Shown here piece after piece: positions 36,279 through 46,200 of a stretch of DNA of 64,000 nucleotides. Source of the DNA: Leucobacter sp. OLIS6 (GTDB taxonomy: Bacteria > Actinomycetota > Actinomycetes > Actinomycetales > Microbacteriaceae); the NCBI RefSeq assembly GCF_002752355.1, contig NZ_MRAV01000010.1, positions 86,520-150,519 of the forward strand. The letters are read 5' to 3'. How positions within the stretch are numbered: position 1 is the stretch's first letter; the number at the start of each line of letters is the position of its first letter. The notes under the pieces were generated by a model, which searched no databases, had not been told where the DNA came from, and worked only from the letters and a program-made list of their open reading frames with translations. A program made the translations under genes and the position numbers.

Positions 36279-37349
36279 TCAGTAGCCCGCGCGGCTCGCG
36301 CCCGCGCGGCGCAGATCGGCGATCGCGTCGAGCACCCGCTCGCGCAGCGCATTGCCGCGCTCGGCGAAGCCGGCCTGCAGGCGCGCGTACTCGCGTTTGC
36401 CGTCCGGCGTCTCGATGGCGACCGGTTCGAGCGGCAGCCCGTCGGCGCCGGTCCAGCCGGTCACGTCGTAGGGCGATGCCCGCATGTCGAGCTCGCGGAT
36501 GTCGCGCGCCAGCACGAAGCAGTCGAGCAGCAGCTCGCCGGGCACGGCCGGCCCGAGCTTCGACGCCCATTTGTAGACGTCCATGCCGGCGTGCAGGCAG
36601 CCCGGCTGCTCCATCTCGGGCTGGGTCGCCCGCGTCGGCCGCAGCTCGTTGCGCGGCACGGCCTCCGGGGTGAAGAAACGGAACGCGTCGAAGTGGCTGC
36701 ACCTGATCGGATTCGCCTCGACGACCGCGTCGGTGCCCGCGTGGCCGAGTCGCAGCGGCAGCGAGGAGTGGCGGAGCTCATCGGGCGTCTGCCGGTAGAC
36801 CATCGCCCACTCGTGCAGGCCGAAGCAGCCGAGCGACGCCGGGCGTTCGAGCGTCGAGCGCAGCAGCCGGTCGACGAAATCGACAGTGGATCCGCGCCGC
36901 TCGAGGAACGCCGCCGCATCGAATACCAGATCCTCGGGGCGATCGGAGGCGACGGCGCGGTACTCGCGCCAGCCCGCGCGCTCCGGCAGTGCGCCGTCTG
37001 ACTCCGGGGCGCCGGCTCCGAGGAGCACGACGCCCGCCCCCGGATGCCAGCGGCGCAACTGACCGGGCGTCACCGAGTAGTAGGTGAAGAGGAAGTCCTC
37101 GATCGGGTGCTTCTCGTGGCGCAGCGCGCGATCCCGACGCCCTGCCGTCAGAGCGTCCGCACGCTCCCGGTGCGCGACCTCGCGGGGCGCCCACTCGCGG
37201 GGTCCGAGCGCGTGCTCGGTCGCGGTCGTGGACGCGTGCTCCTGCTCGGTCGTGTGTTCGCCCTCGGTCGTGAGCGAGGGTGCGGGCTCGGTCGCGTGCT
37301 CGGGGGCAAGTGCGGGCCCGGGTTCGAGGCCAGCGGAGGTGGGAATCAC
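36279..37349 (-). CDS. Conserved actinobacterial protein, often labelled 3-methyladenine DNA glycosylase
   Basis: This 356-residue protein has a low-complexity N-terminus (about 1-50, repeated EHATE/EHTTE/EHAST units) followed by a well-conserved body: KHPIEDFLFTYYSVTPGQLRRWHPGAGVVL, GLHEWAMVYR, IRCSHFDAFRFFTPEA, QPGCLHAGMDVYKWASKLGP, LLLDCFVLARDIRELDMRASPYD. In databases this family is frequently named 3-methyladenine DNA glycosylase, but I see no helix-hairpin-helix or AAG fold to support it, so the function should be treated as unknown. The GTG start lies six bases after a minus-strand TAAGCT. Confidence 0.75.
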   Translation of the reverse strand: MIPTSAGLEPGPALAPEHATEPAPSLTTEGEHTTEQEHASTTATEHALGPREWAPREVAHRERADALTAGRRDRALRHEKHPIEDFLFTYYSVTPGQLRRWHPGAGVVLLGAGAPESDGALPERAGWREYRAVASDRPEDLVFDAAAFLERRGSTVDFVDRLLRSTLERPASLGCFGLHEWAMVYRQTPDELRHSSLPLRLGHAGTDAVVEANPIRCSHFDAFRFFTPEAVPRNELRPTRATQPEMEQPGCLHAGMDVYKWASKLGPAVPGELLLDCFVLARDIRELDMRASPYDVTGWTGADGLPLEPVAIETPDGKREYARLQAGFAERGNALRERVLDAIADLRRAGASRAGY

Positions 37350-37687
37350 CCGCCCAGCTTAGGCGCGCCGGCCGGGGTGAGCGCTCGGGGTCGAGCCCGG
37401 TCGCCAGACCTCGCCCGCATGACCCCCGTCGAGTGGCGGCAAAACGCTCGAATGGCTGGGCCGAAGCAGCGGTTTGACGCCACTCGATGAAAATTCGGGG
37501 CGGATCAGGTCGGGCGGGGCGGATCAGGTCGGGCGGATCTGGCCTGGCGGGACCGGACCGGGCCTGGCCGGGTCACGCCTGCGCGGGTGCGGGCTCGTCC
37601 ACTCGCCCGTCGACACCAGGCCCGGCCTCAGCCTCGGCGCCAGCGCCAGGCCCGGCGCCAACCCGGGCCTCAACCTCGGCGCCAACC
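37350..37687. other. Gene-free 338-bp gap with repeats
   Basis: No coding sequence is supported. The gap holds a TAAGCT -10 for the minus-strand gene (37356-37361), palindromic element copy 2 (37429-37487), a tandem pair of GGCGGATCAGGTCGGGCGG units near 37497-37534, and degenerate GGCGCCA/GGCCCGG repeats up to the yczE stop. Confidence 0.7.
37429..37487. repeat. Dispersed palindromic element, copy 2
   Basis: The arms TCGAGTGGCGGCAAA (37429-37443) and TTTGACGCCACTCGA (37473-37487) pair with one mismatch and enclose 29 nt. Like copy 1, it lies between two minus-strand genes. The internal GAATGGC is also shared with copy 1. Confidence 0.85.
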
Positions 37688-38299
37688 CTAGGCCCAGCGT
37701 CCGTCCCGACCCCGCTCGCCCGCCTCAGGTACGCGGAGCCGCGGGATGGTGATGCCGCACAGCGGGCCGATCAGCACGGCGAACGCGAGCGTGCCGAATC
37801 CGACGTCGCCGCCGAGCAGCCAGCCCACCGCCAGCACGGTCACCTCGACGATGGTGCGGGCGATCCAGATCGGCAGCCCGGTGCGGGCGTTGATGCCCGT
37901 CATGAGGCCGTCGCGCGGGCCCGCGCCGAAGCGGCTGCCGATGTAGAGGCCGCTCGCGACGGCGAGCAGCAGCAGGCCGGCGGCGAACATGAGGATCCGC
38001 TGCCAGAGCTCGGGCGGGGTGCCGACGAGCGCGAGGCCGGCCTGGATGCTGGTGCCGACGAGGAGGATGTTGAGCACGGTGCCCATGCCGGGTTTCTGCC
38101 GGAGCGGGATCCAGAGCAGCAGCACGGCGAGGCCGATGAGGTTGGTGAGCCAGCCGATCTCGATGCCGGTGAGGTGCGAGAGTCCCTGCGCGAACACGGT
38201 CCACGGGTCGACGCCGACGGCTGCGCGGATCATCAGCGCGTCGGCGAATCCGTAGAGGAAGAGGCCGATGAGGAGCTGGAGCAGGCGTCGAGTGAGCAT
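37688..38299 (-). CDS. yczE: YczE-family integral membrane protein
   Basis: This 203-residue protein has five to six hydrophobic helices and family segments LLQLLIGLFLYGFADALMIRAAVGVDPWTVFAQGLS and GLYIGSRFGAGPRDGLMTG. YczE-like proteins are commonly found next to a MocR-type regulator (YczR), as here on the divergent side. Their transport or sensing function is not known. The start is ATG 38299 (MLTRRLL). Confidence 0.88.
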   Translation of the reverse strand: MLTRRLLQLLIGLFLYGFADALMIRAAVGVDPWTVFAQGLSHLTGIEIGWLTNLIGLAVLLLWIPLRQKPGMGTVLNILLVGTSIQAGLALVGTPPELWQRILMFAAGLLLLAVASGLYIGSRFGAGPRDGLMTGINARTGLPIWIARTIVEVTVLAVGWLLGGDVGFGTLAFAVLIGPLCGITIPRLRVPEAGERGRDGRWA

Positions 38300-38318
38300 G
38301 CAGATATCCAAACAGCGG

Positions 38319-38343
38319 ATTGGCCTGTTCGACAGAGGCCAAT
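38319..38343. promoter_or_regulatory. Operator between yczE and yczR
   Basis: ATTGGCCT-N9-AGGCCAAT is a perfect 8-bp inverted repeat in the 61-bp divergent gap. It lies upstream of TAGTCT (38349-38354), the -10 for yczR, which is followed by six bases and its ATG. Binding by YczR would control both genes. Confidence 0.65.
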
Positions 38344-38360
38344 TCGCATAGTCTGGACCG

Positions 38361-39830
38361 ATGGTGCTGCGGAACGAATCGGGACAGGGATCGATCGGGG
38401 CGACCGCGCTCGTCACGCTGTTGGGCGACTGGCGCGGTGCGGATCCGGGCGGCCTTGCGCGCTCGCTCGCCGAGCGGATCCGGCTGCTCGCGCTCGACGG
38501 GCGGATCCCGGCGGGCACCCGTCTGCCGTCGGAGCGGGAGCTCTGCGACCGCCTCGACCTGAGCCGCACGACGGTGGCCGCGGCGTACGCGCGGCTCCGC
38601 GACCTCGGCTTCGCGCGGAGCCTGCGCGGATCCGGCACGCAGGTCCGGCTGCCGGTGCCGCGGCTGCCCGAGTCGGCTCCGAGCGGGCATGAGATCGACC
38701 TTTCGCGGGCCACGCTGCCGGCGCTGCCCTGGCTGGCCGAGGCGGCTCGGGAGGCCGCGGAGGATCTCCCGTCCTGGCTGCACACCGACGGGTACGATCC
38801 GATCGGGCTGCCGGAGGTGCGCGCGGCGCTCGCCCGGCGCTACGAGGAGCGCGGGCTGCCGACCGAACCGGAGCAGATCCTCGTGACGCTCGGCGCGCAG
38901 CACGCGATCGCGCTCGTGGCGCGCACGCTGCTGGGGCGCGGGGACCGCGCGGTGATCGAGTCGCCGAGCTATCCGCACGCGTTCGAGGCGCTGCGGCTCG
39001 CCGGCGCCCGCCTGGTGCCGGTGCCCGCTTCCGAGACCGCCGGTGCCGCCGCGGGAGCCGCCGGCGAGACCGCCGAGGTCGAGTCCTTCGAGCAGGCGTT
39101 CCGCCGCGCGAGTCCCGCGGCCGCCTTCCTCATGCCCGACTTCCAGAACCCCACGGGCCGTTCGCTCTCGCTCGAGGGGCGCGATCGGATCCTCTCGGCC
39201 GCGCGACGCGAGGGCACCGTCGTGGTCGCCGATGAGACCACCGCCGAACTCGACATCGATCGGGGGTTCGCTGCACCGCCGCTCGCGGCTCAGGGCGATG
39301 CGGTGCTGATCGGCAGCGCGGGCAAGACGCTCTGGGGCGGCCTGCGCATCGGGTGGATCCGCGCCGAACGCGAGCTCATCGCGCGGCTGGCGCAGGCGCG
39401 AACGGTCGGCGATCTGGGCACTCCGATCCTGGAGCAGCTGCTGCTCGCGCGGTTGCTGCCGCGCACCGCGGACGCGCTGGAGCTGCGTCGCGAGCAGCTG
39501 CGTGCGGGGCGCGAACTGCTGGTGGACCTGCTGGCGGAGCGGCTGCCGGGGTGGCGGGTCCCGCCGACGCCCGGGGGGATCGCGACCTGGGTGGACCTCG
39601 GTGCTCCGCTGAGCTCGCGGTTGGCGCTCGCGGCGCGGTCGCGCGGGCTCGTGGTGCCGGCGGGACCCCGTTTCGGGATCGACGGCGCCTACGAGGGGCG
39701 CTTGCGCCTGCCGCTCTGCGGCGATCCCGGCGAGCTGCGCACCGCGATCGGTATTCTTGCGGACTCCTGGGCGGATCTGCCGGGGGTCGAGCCGCTCGGA
39801 TCACCGGGCGCGCGGGGCGGGATCATCTGA
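38361..39830 (+). CDS. yczR: MocR-family (GntR/aminotransferase fusion) regulator YczR
   Basis: This 489-residue regulator has a GntR winged helix (about 28-95: LAERIRLLALDGRIPAGTRLPSERELCDRLDLSRTTVAAAYARLRDLGFARSL) fused to a class I aminotransferase fold. The PLP lysine is in GSAGKTLWGGLRIGW, with the conserved DFQNPTG upstream. MocR proteins sense an amine or PLP itself through the aminotransferase-like domain. Divergence from yczE and the shared inverted repeat identify it as the YczR subgroup. The ATG is six bases after TAGTCT, so it is probably leaderless and autoregulated. Confidence 0.92.
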   Translation: MVLRNESGQGSIGATALVTLLGDWRGADPGGLARSLAERIRLLALDGRIPAGTRLPSERELCDRLDLSRTTVAAAYARLRDLGFARSLRGSGTQVRLPVPRLPESAPSGHEIDLSRATLPALPWLAEAAREAAEDLPSWLHTDGYDPIGLPEVRAALARRYEERGLPTEPEQILVTLGAQHAIALVARTLLGRGDRAVIESPSYPHAFEALRLAGARLVPVPASETAGAAAGAAGETAEVESFEQAFRRASPAAAFLMPDFQNPTGRSLSLEGRDRILSAARREGTVVVADETTAELDIDRGFAAPPLAAQGDAVLIGSAGKTLWGGLRIGWIRAERELIARLAQARTVGDLGTPILEQLLLARLLPRTADALELRREQLRAGRELLVDLLAERLPGWRVPPTPGGIATWVDLGAPLSSRLALAARSRGLVVPAGPRFGIDGAYEGRLRLPLCGDPGELRTAIGILADSWADLPGVEPLGSPGARGGII

Positions 39831-39950
39831 TCCTCTGAGGAGTTCCGCTGCGATCCCGCGGTCATACAGTGCGCACGTGAGCAATTCACAGGAAGTCCAA
39901 GGGGAACGCTCGGCTGGGGTGACGCCCCGGAATGAAGGATCGCCAAACGG

Positions 39951-39980
39951 TTGGCACGGGGCCCGGATCCCGGCTAGGGT
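39951..39980 (+). promoter_or_regulatory. Promoter of the giant surface-protein gene
   Basis: -35 TTGGCA (39951-39956), 18-nt spacer, -10 TAGGGT (39975-39980). Transcription should begin at about 39987, the first base of a palindrome. Confidence 0.5.
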
Positions 39981-39986
39981 CGATAG

Positions 39987-40209
39987 TTGAATCCTTCACT
40001 ATGTCTGTGAAGGTTCAAGCGGATGACGTATCGTCGGCGCGATTCCCAAGGAAACCGCGCCGTCGAGCTGAGTGAGGGGACTCGCGTCACCGGGCCACGA
40101 TCGGGCCGACGATCCAGGGGGGAACGTCGGTCGCTGCGGTGAGTTGTGCACAGCACCGCAGCTTTGCCGTGCGCCCGCCGCTCGCAGTGCATCGACGGTG
40201 GGGGACACT
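39987..40209 (+). ncRNA. Structured 5' leader of the surface-protein mRNA (candidate regulatory RNA)
   Basis: The predicted 223-nt leader can form at least three hairpins. The first is TTGAATCCTTCAC (39987-39999) with GTGAAGGTTCAA (40007-40018), with a one-base bulge. The second is 40031-40041 with 40056-40066. The third is GCTGCGGTG (40133-40141) with CACCGCAGC (40154-40162). No known riboswitch class is recognised. The 156 bp between yczR and this leader hold only the promoter and small GC palindromes. Confidence 0.45.
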
Positions 40210-43200
40210 GTGTCGAATTGGACGAGCACGACTCGTCGCGCCCGGAAACACGGCGCGAAGCGGACTGCAGGGACGCACGAAGCCGCGCGCGGGTGGACCC
40301 GGATGCGCGCATGGATCGCCGGGGGAGTCTCGGCCGCACTGATCGCCGGCGTGCTGGTCGCCGCCGGCGTCGGCGCGCAGAACGCCGAGGCCGCATCGCC
40401 GGCACCCGGTTTCACCATCGCTCCGCAGAAGGATCTGGTCGCGGGCGAGGACCTGAGCCTCGAACTGACGTTCACGAGCGCCGGCGCCGCTGCCGGTGAC
40501 CAGTACAACGTCAGCGCCGGGCTCGTGATCCCGGCGGACGTCACGTACGTCGGCGCCTCGGCGGGCATGACCGCGCCGAAGATCTACGCCGCGGGCAAGG
40601 AGTTCACCACCGCGCAGGACTGCGCGGCGATCGGACTCGAATCGGGCAGCGCCGGCAAGTGCCGCGTGCCCGCGGGCAAGCAGTACCTGGTCTTCGAGAA
40701 CATCACCGACCTCCCCGTCGGTGCGAAGCAGCAGGCGACCGTGACGCTCCGCCCCAACGCGCAGACGTTCCCCGTCGGCACCACCGCACTCGACATCGTC
40801 GGCTCCGCCTACACGAGCAACGATCCGAGCCGCCTGCCGCAGTTCCCCGGCTCGACGGCCAAGGGATCCGGCACCACCTCCGCCCCCGGCATCTCGAAGA
40901 CGAACGTGCCCGTCAAGGCGTTCCGCGTCGCGAAGAGCGAGCCCAGCCCCGAGGGCGAGCTGCTGCGCGGGATCCACGACCACACCACGACCTACACCCT
41001 GCGCATCTCGCACACCGCCGAGGGCGATCTGTCGAACACGCAGGTGACCGACTTCCTGCCCGCGGGACTCGAGTTCCTCGGCACGGGCGGCATCGACCAC
41101 ACCACCAACGCGAACGGCGCCCAGGGCGCCGTCGAGTACCCCGGGGCAGCCCGGCTCACCGCGACCCCGGCCCCCGCGGGCGGCGCGGGCGCGGCGGGGG
41201 CCGCTTCGTCGGTCGAGACCATCAAGGCCGATCAGGCGCTCGCCGACCAGTACGGCCTCGAGGTCGGCAAGGTCTACACCAAGGTGACCTGGAACCTGGG
41301 CACGCTGCTCGGCCTCGGCGACCCGCGGGATACGACCGCGGGCGTCAAGCAGAACTACGCGTCGGCCCCCGGTACCTCCGGCGTCTTCGAGATCCGCTAC
41401 CGCGCGGGGATCCCGCTGTTCGAGAACACCCTCGACTTCGGTGCCACCACCCCGTCGGCGACGAGCGGCGATCAGGCCGCGAACCTCGACAACAACCGCG
41501 GCGCATCGACGCGCCACGGCATCTCGGGCGATCCCTACTCGGCTCAGACCCTGCGCAACGTCGCCGCGGTCTCGGGCAGCTACGCGGGCAAGAAGACCGA
41601 GAGCAGCGCCGCGCACTCCGTCGACGCGGTCGACGTGCGCCTGCTGAAGAGCGTCAGCACCAAGCCGAACCCCGATCCCGCGAACGCCTCCGACTGGTCG
41701 CGCAACGCGTCCTTCACGCAGGGGCAGATCGCGAGCTACCGGCTGAACATCGCGACGAGCGAGTACGTCGGAGCCACGCAGGGCGGCGCCCCCGACCGCC
41801 TCGTCGACGACATGGCCGACGGCGTCTGCCCGGCGTTCCCCGCGGGCACCGCGATCACGGGAGGCGGATCCACGCCGAAGCTCACCCAGGGCGGCATCGA
41901 CAATCCCGGTGCGCCGATGAGCGCGAGCGACTGGAACGCCATGCTCGCGGATCGCGGAGTCTCGTCCGACTGCTCCTGGCCGTCGACGCACACCCCCGCG
42001 TCCGACCTGAAGCTCGCCGGTGCGACCCTCACCTCGCTCTCGTACAACCCGAGCAACGGGCACTTCTCGATCGAGCTGGCCCTCGCACCGGCCGATGCGC
42101 TGGCCGCGCCGAACCGCGAGCACAACGTGGTCTACACGGTGATGCAGAGCGCGAGCTACACCGAGGACGACGGCCAGTCGGGTGCGACGAGCTCCGGCGA
42201 CCGCGTGACCAACAACGCGAAGGTCATCCTGACCACCGACGCGCGCCCCGAGCTCGACGGCATCGTGTCGAAGGAGGGCGCGAAGGCCGACGGCCGCGAG
42301 CACGCCGCCGACGATTCCTCGGCGACCCTGGAGGCCGCGCTGAGCGGCATGCAGAAGCGGGTGCTGCCGCGCGACGCCGCGGGTCAGACGACCGCCGCCA
42401 ACGTCGCGAGCGCCACCGGCTGGGTCGACTCGGCGAAGGAGCCCTTCTCCGCCGGCGACCAGGTCTGGTACAAGATCAGCGTCACCCCGCCGGCGGGTGC
42501 CGACGTGCGCAATGCGAAGCTCACCGACTTCCTGCCCGAGGGCGTGACCTTCGACGAGACGAAGAACGGCAACGCATACCGCGACATCGTCGTGGTGCCG
42601 TCGACGGATTCGGCGACGCTCGGCATCTGCACGGCGACCAGCCGCGACGACCTGCTGCAGCAGTTCGTGGGCCAGCCGACCGTCGGTGCCGACGGGCGCG
42701 CGCTCACGTGGAGCCTCGGCAAGACCGGCTGCCTCGATCGCTCGAGCGACCGGTTCTTCCCCCGCGGCGTGAAGCTCGACGTCTACGTGAAGGTGACCGT
42801 CTCGGGCCTCTCGGACTTCGGCGACGTCGACCTGCCGCAGAACCTCGCGAAGTACCAGCAGGAGAACGTCGACGGCGAGATCTTCTTCCTGCGCGATGGC
42901 GCCGACATCACGGTCGACGGCGGAACCTCGCTCGTGAAGGGCGTCCGCTCGCTCAAGACGACCGCGGGCACCACCCAGCCCGGCGCGGCCTTCGGCTCGA
43001 ACGTCGACGGGCTCGTCGTGGCGCAGGGCGTCGAGGCGACGTACCGCATCGACCTCGCCGCGCCGCGGAACGACACCGCCGACTACCGCGTGCTCGATGC
43101 GCTGCCCGAGGGCGTGCGCAAGGCCGACCTCAAGGGGATCGACCCGAGCACGGGCGCCGTCGGCTCGGCCACGGCCGCCCTGTGGAACGGCAGCACCGAG

Positions 43201-46200
43201 GCCGCGGCGAACGGCTCGGTCACGGCGAAGGCGCTCGATCCGGGCGACCCCGGGTACGCCGACCTGCACCTGACCTCGGCCTACGCGGGCCGCACGGTCA
43301 TCGTGTTCGAGTTCTCGGGCACCGTGCCCGGCGCGACGCCTCCGGCGAAGAGTGGCCTGACCCTCGGCTACACCCTCGTGGTGCCGAGCGGCGTGCCCGG
43401 CGGCGGACCCGCCGCGCAGCTGACGCAGTCCTACGAGAACACTGCTGCGATCTCGAACTACAGCTTCTCGACCAACAGCGGCGATTCCGCCACGGTGGTG
43501 CCGCAGAAGCTCGATGCGAACGGCGAGCCCACCGGCGGTCAGCTGCTCGCGGATCGCACGGTCGCGGACGGCGAGTTCGGCGTCGACGACAGCAAGACGC
43601 ACGACACCTCCGAGGTGCACCTGCCCGGCACCGCTCCGGCGAAGCGCCTGGTCTCGACCGAGGTCGGACCGAGCACCCCCGCGGGCGCCGGGAACACCGT
43701 CGGCCTGAACGACATCGACTCGGCCAACAGCCAGACGCAGATCGTGCAGGGCGAGCACGCGACCTTCGAGTACCGCGTCAAGGTGCCCGCGCACACCACC
43801 GTGCGCGATGCGAAGCTCGCCGACAACGGCTTCTTCATGCAGGGCGGCACCCGGGTGCCCTACGAGTTCGTCGCCGGATCGGCCGCGTTCTCGGGCCCGA
43901 ACGGCATGACCGAGGGCGACCTCGAGAGCGCCGGGTTCACCCTGCTGCGCAGCGCGTCGGGGAGCGATGCCGCGGGCACGCTGCTGTTCCCCGCGCCCTA
44001 CACCAACTCGACCGACCAGGACCAGGAATTCACCGCGCGGATCACCGTGTGGGTGAAGGATCGCGACGCGTCGCACACGGGCTACTCGCCCGACCTCGCG
44101 AACGGTGCGGTGCTGCAGAACACCGCCGCGTTCAGCTACGCGAACCCCGCCGACCCCGCGAAGCGGGTGAGCACCAGCGCGAACGCGAACGCGACCTACA
44201 TCGAGCCGGGTCTGCGCGTCGTCAAGACCGCGAACCCGAACACCGATGTGCAGATCGGCAAGCCGGTGCAATACACGATCACCGTGTCGAACCCTGCCGG
44301 TCGTGCGAAGAGCTACGAGAACACCGTGGTCGACCAGGTCCCCGCGGGCCTGATCGTCGACCTGGACTCGCTGACGCTGAACGGCGCCCCGCTGGCGCGC
44401 AGCGTCGTCGACGCCGAGGCCGGCGTCTCCACCGGCGCGGGCGGCAAGATCACCTGGAAGCCCGCCGACGTGCCGGCGCTGCAGACGGTCCCCGCCACCG
44501 TGGCGCTCGGCTACACGGCGATGATCGACCCGAGCACGGGCGGTGGCCAGAGCTACTCGAACACCGCGACGGCGACGGGCTACACCCTGCCGAAGACCAT
44601 CGACGGCGCCGACACCTCGGACCGCCGCGGCGACCGGACGACCAGCAGCACGGCGAAGATCACGGCGACCACCGCCGCGATCGCGAAGGGCGTGCGCATC
44701 GGCGATACCGGCGCCTACGCGAAGACCGCGCAGGCGCCGATCGGCGAGACCGCGTCGTACCAGGTGAAGGTCACCCTGCACCCGAACATCAACTACTACA
44801 ACGCGCAGATCCGCGACCAGCTGCCGGCAGGTGTCGAGCTGATCGGCACCCCGACGGTGTCGGTGGACCCGGCCGGTTCGGGCGCCGACGGCGGCTGGAC
44901 CTGGGCGGTGAACGGTGCGAACCGTGTCACGGGTACCTACACCGGTTCGGACGGCGACATCGCCTCCTCGTCCGAGACCCGGACCCTGACGGTGACCTAC
45001 CGGGTGCTCCTGAAGAACACCGTGGCCGCCGGCGTGAACTCGCTGCCCAACACGGCCGGCTTCAGCTGGACCACGGCGCACGACGACGCGTCGCAGCGCA
45101 TCGAGCTCACCGACAACGCGACGGTGAACGTGCTGAACCCGCAGCTCGGGATCACCAAGCGCGTGAACGGCGCGAGCGCCGCATCGGTGGATCCCGGCGA
45201 TACCTTCACCTACACGGTCGACGTGCGCAACACGGGCACGAGCCCCGCGTACAACGCGAAGGTGACCGACACCGTGCCGTCGGGCGTGGTGGTCGACCCG
45301 TCGAGCCTCACGGCGAGTGGCGGCGTCCTCACCGGTGCCGGCGCGAACGGCGGCGGCACGATCACCTGGGACATCGCGGGCCCGCTGAGCAACGTCGCGC
45401 CGAACAACGTGCGGACGTTCACCTACACGGCGAAGCTCACGAGCTCGGACGCGCTGAAGCAGGCGAACCTCGTCAACGAGGTGGCCGTGATGCACTACGA
45501 GTCGTTCGCGAACGGCGGCCGCTCGTACGATCCGACGAACGTGAAGGCGAACGCGACGGTCACGCCGCGGTTCCCGAACGTGACGCTGCAGAAGAGCACG
45601 TCGAACGGCTCCGAGGCGTTCGTGGGCGACGGCTTCGGCTGGACCCTGCAGGCGAAGAACACCGGCCAGGGCGCGGCGCAGACCGTGCGACTGACCGACA
45701 CCCTGCCGAAGAACTGGGAGTTCGACGCCTCGGTGCGCCCGCAGATCAGCATCGGCGGCGGCGCGTTCGCCGACCTCGACGCGCCGACCATCGGCACGAA
45801 GGACGGCAAGCAGACGCTGACCTGGAACCTCGGTTCCGCAGCACCCGCGCAGGCGCTCCTCCCGGGCGTCGGGTCGGGCGCGACGGATCCGCAGCGCACG
45901 GTGCGCATCACCTTCTCGGCGAAGCCGCAGAGCGGTGCGACCACCGACGCCGGTGCCGGGCTCTCGATCGCCCACACCAACACGCTGTCGGGCCAGATCA
46001 CCGACGCGACCGGCAAGACGGCGAACGCCGACGGCGGCTACACCGGCCCCGACGCGACGGCCGACGCGCACATCGCGCGCGTCGATCTGAAGCTCGTCAA
46101 GGAGGCCATCGGCGGCGACAAGCGGAACCAGTGGACCGCCGGCGCGGTCGCGGGATCGGGTTACACCCAGCCGCAGTGGCGCATCACCGTGACAAACCAG

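Noticed and set aside
37350..37500. Insertion-sequence end at palindrome copy 2
   Set aside because: No transposase fragment and no flanking target duplication are visible near any of the four copies.
39890..40060. Cyclic di-AMP (ydaO-type) riboswitch before the surface-protein gene
   Set aside because: GGGGAAC and GGGGTGA strings resemble part of the class, but they lie upstream of the predicted transcription start and the downstream conserved core of the class is absent.
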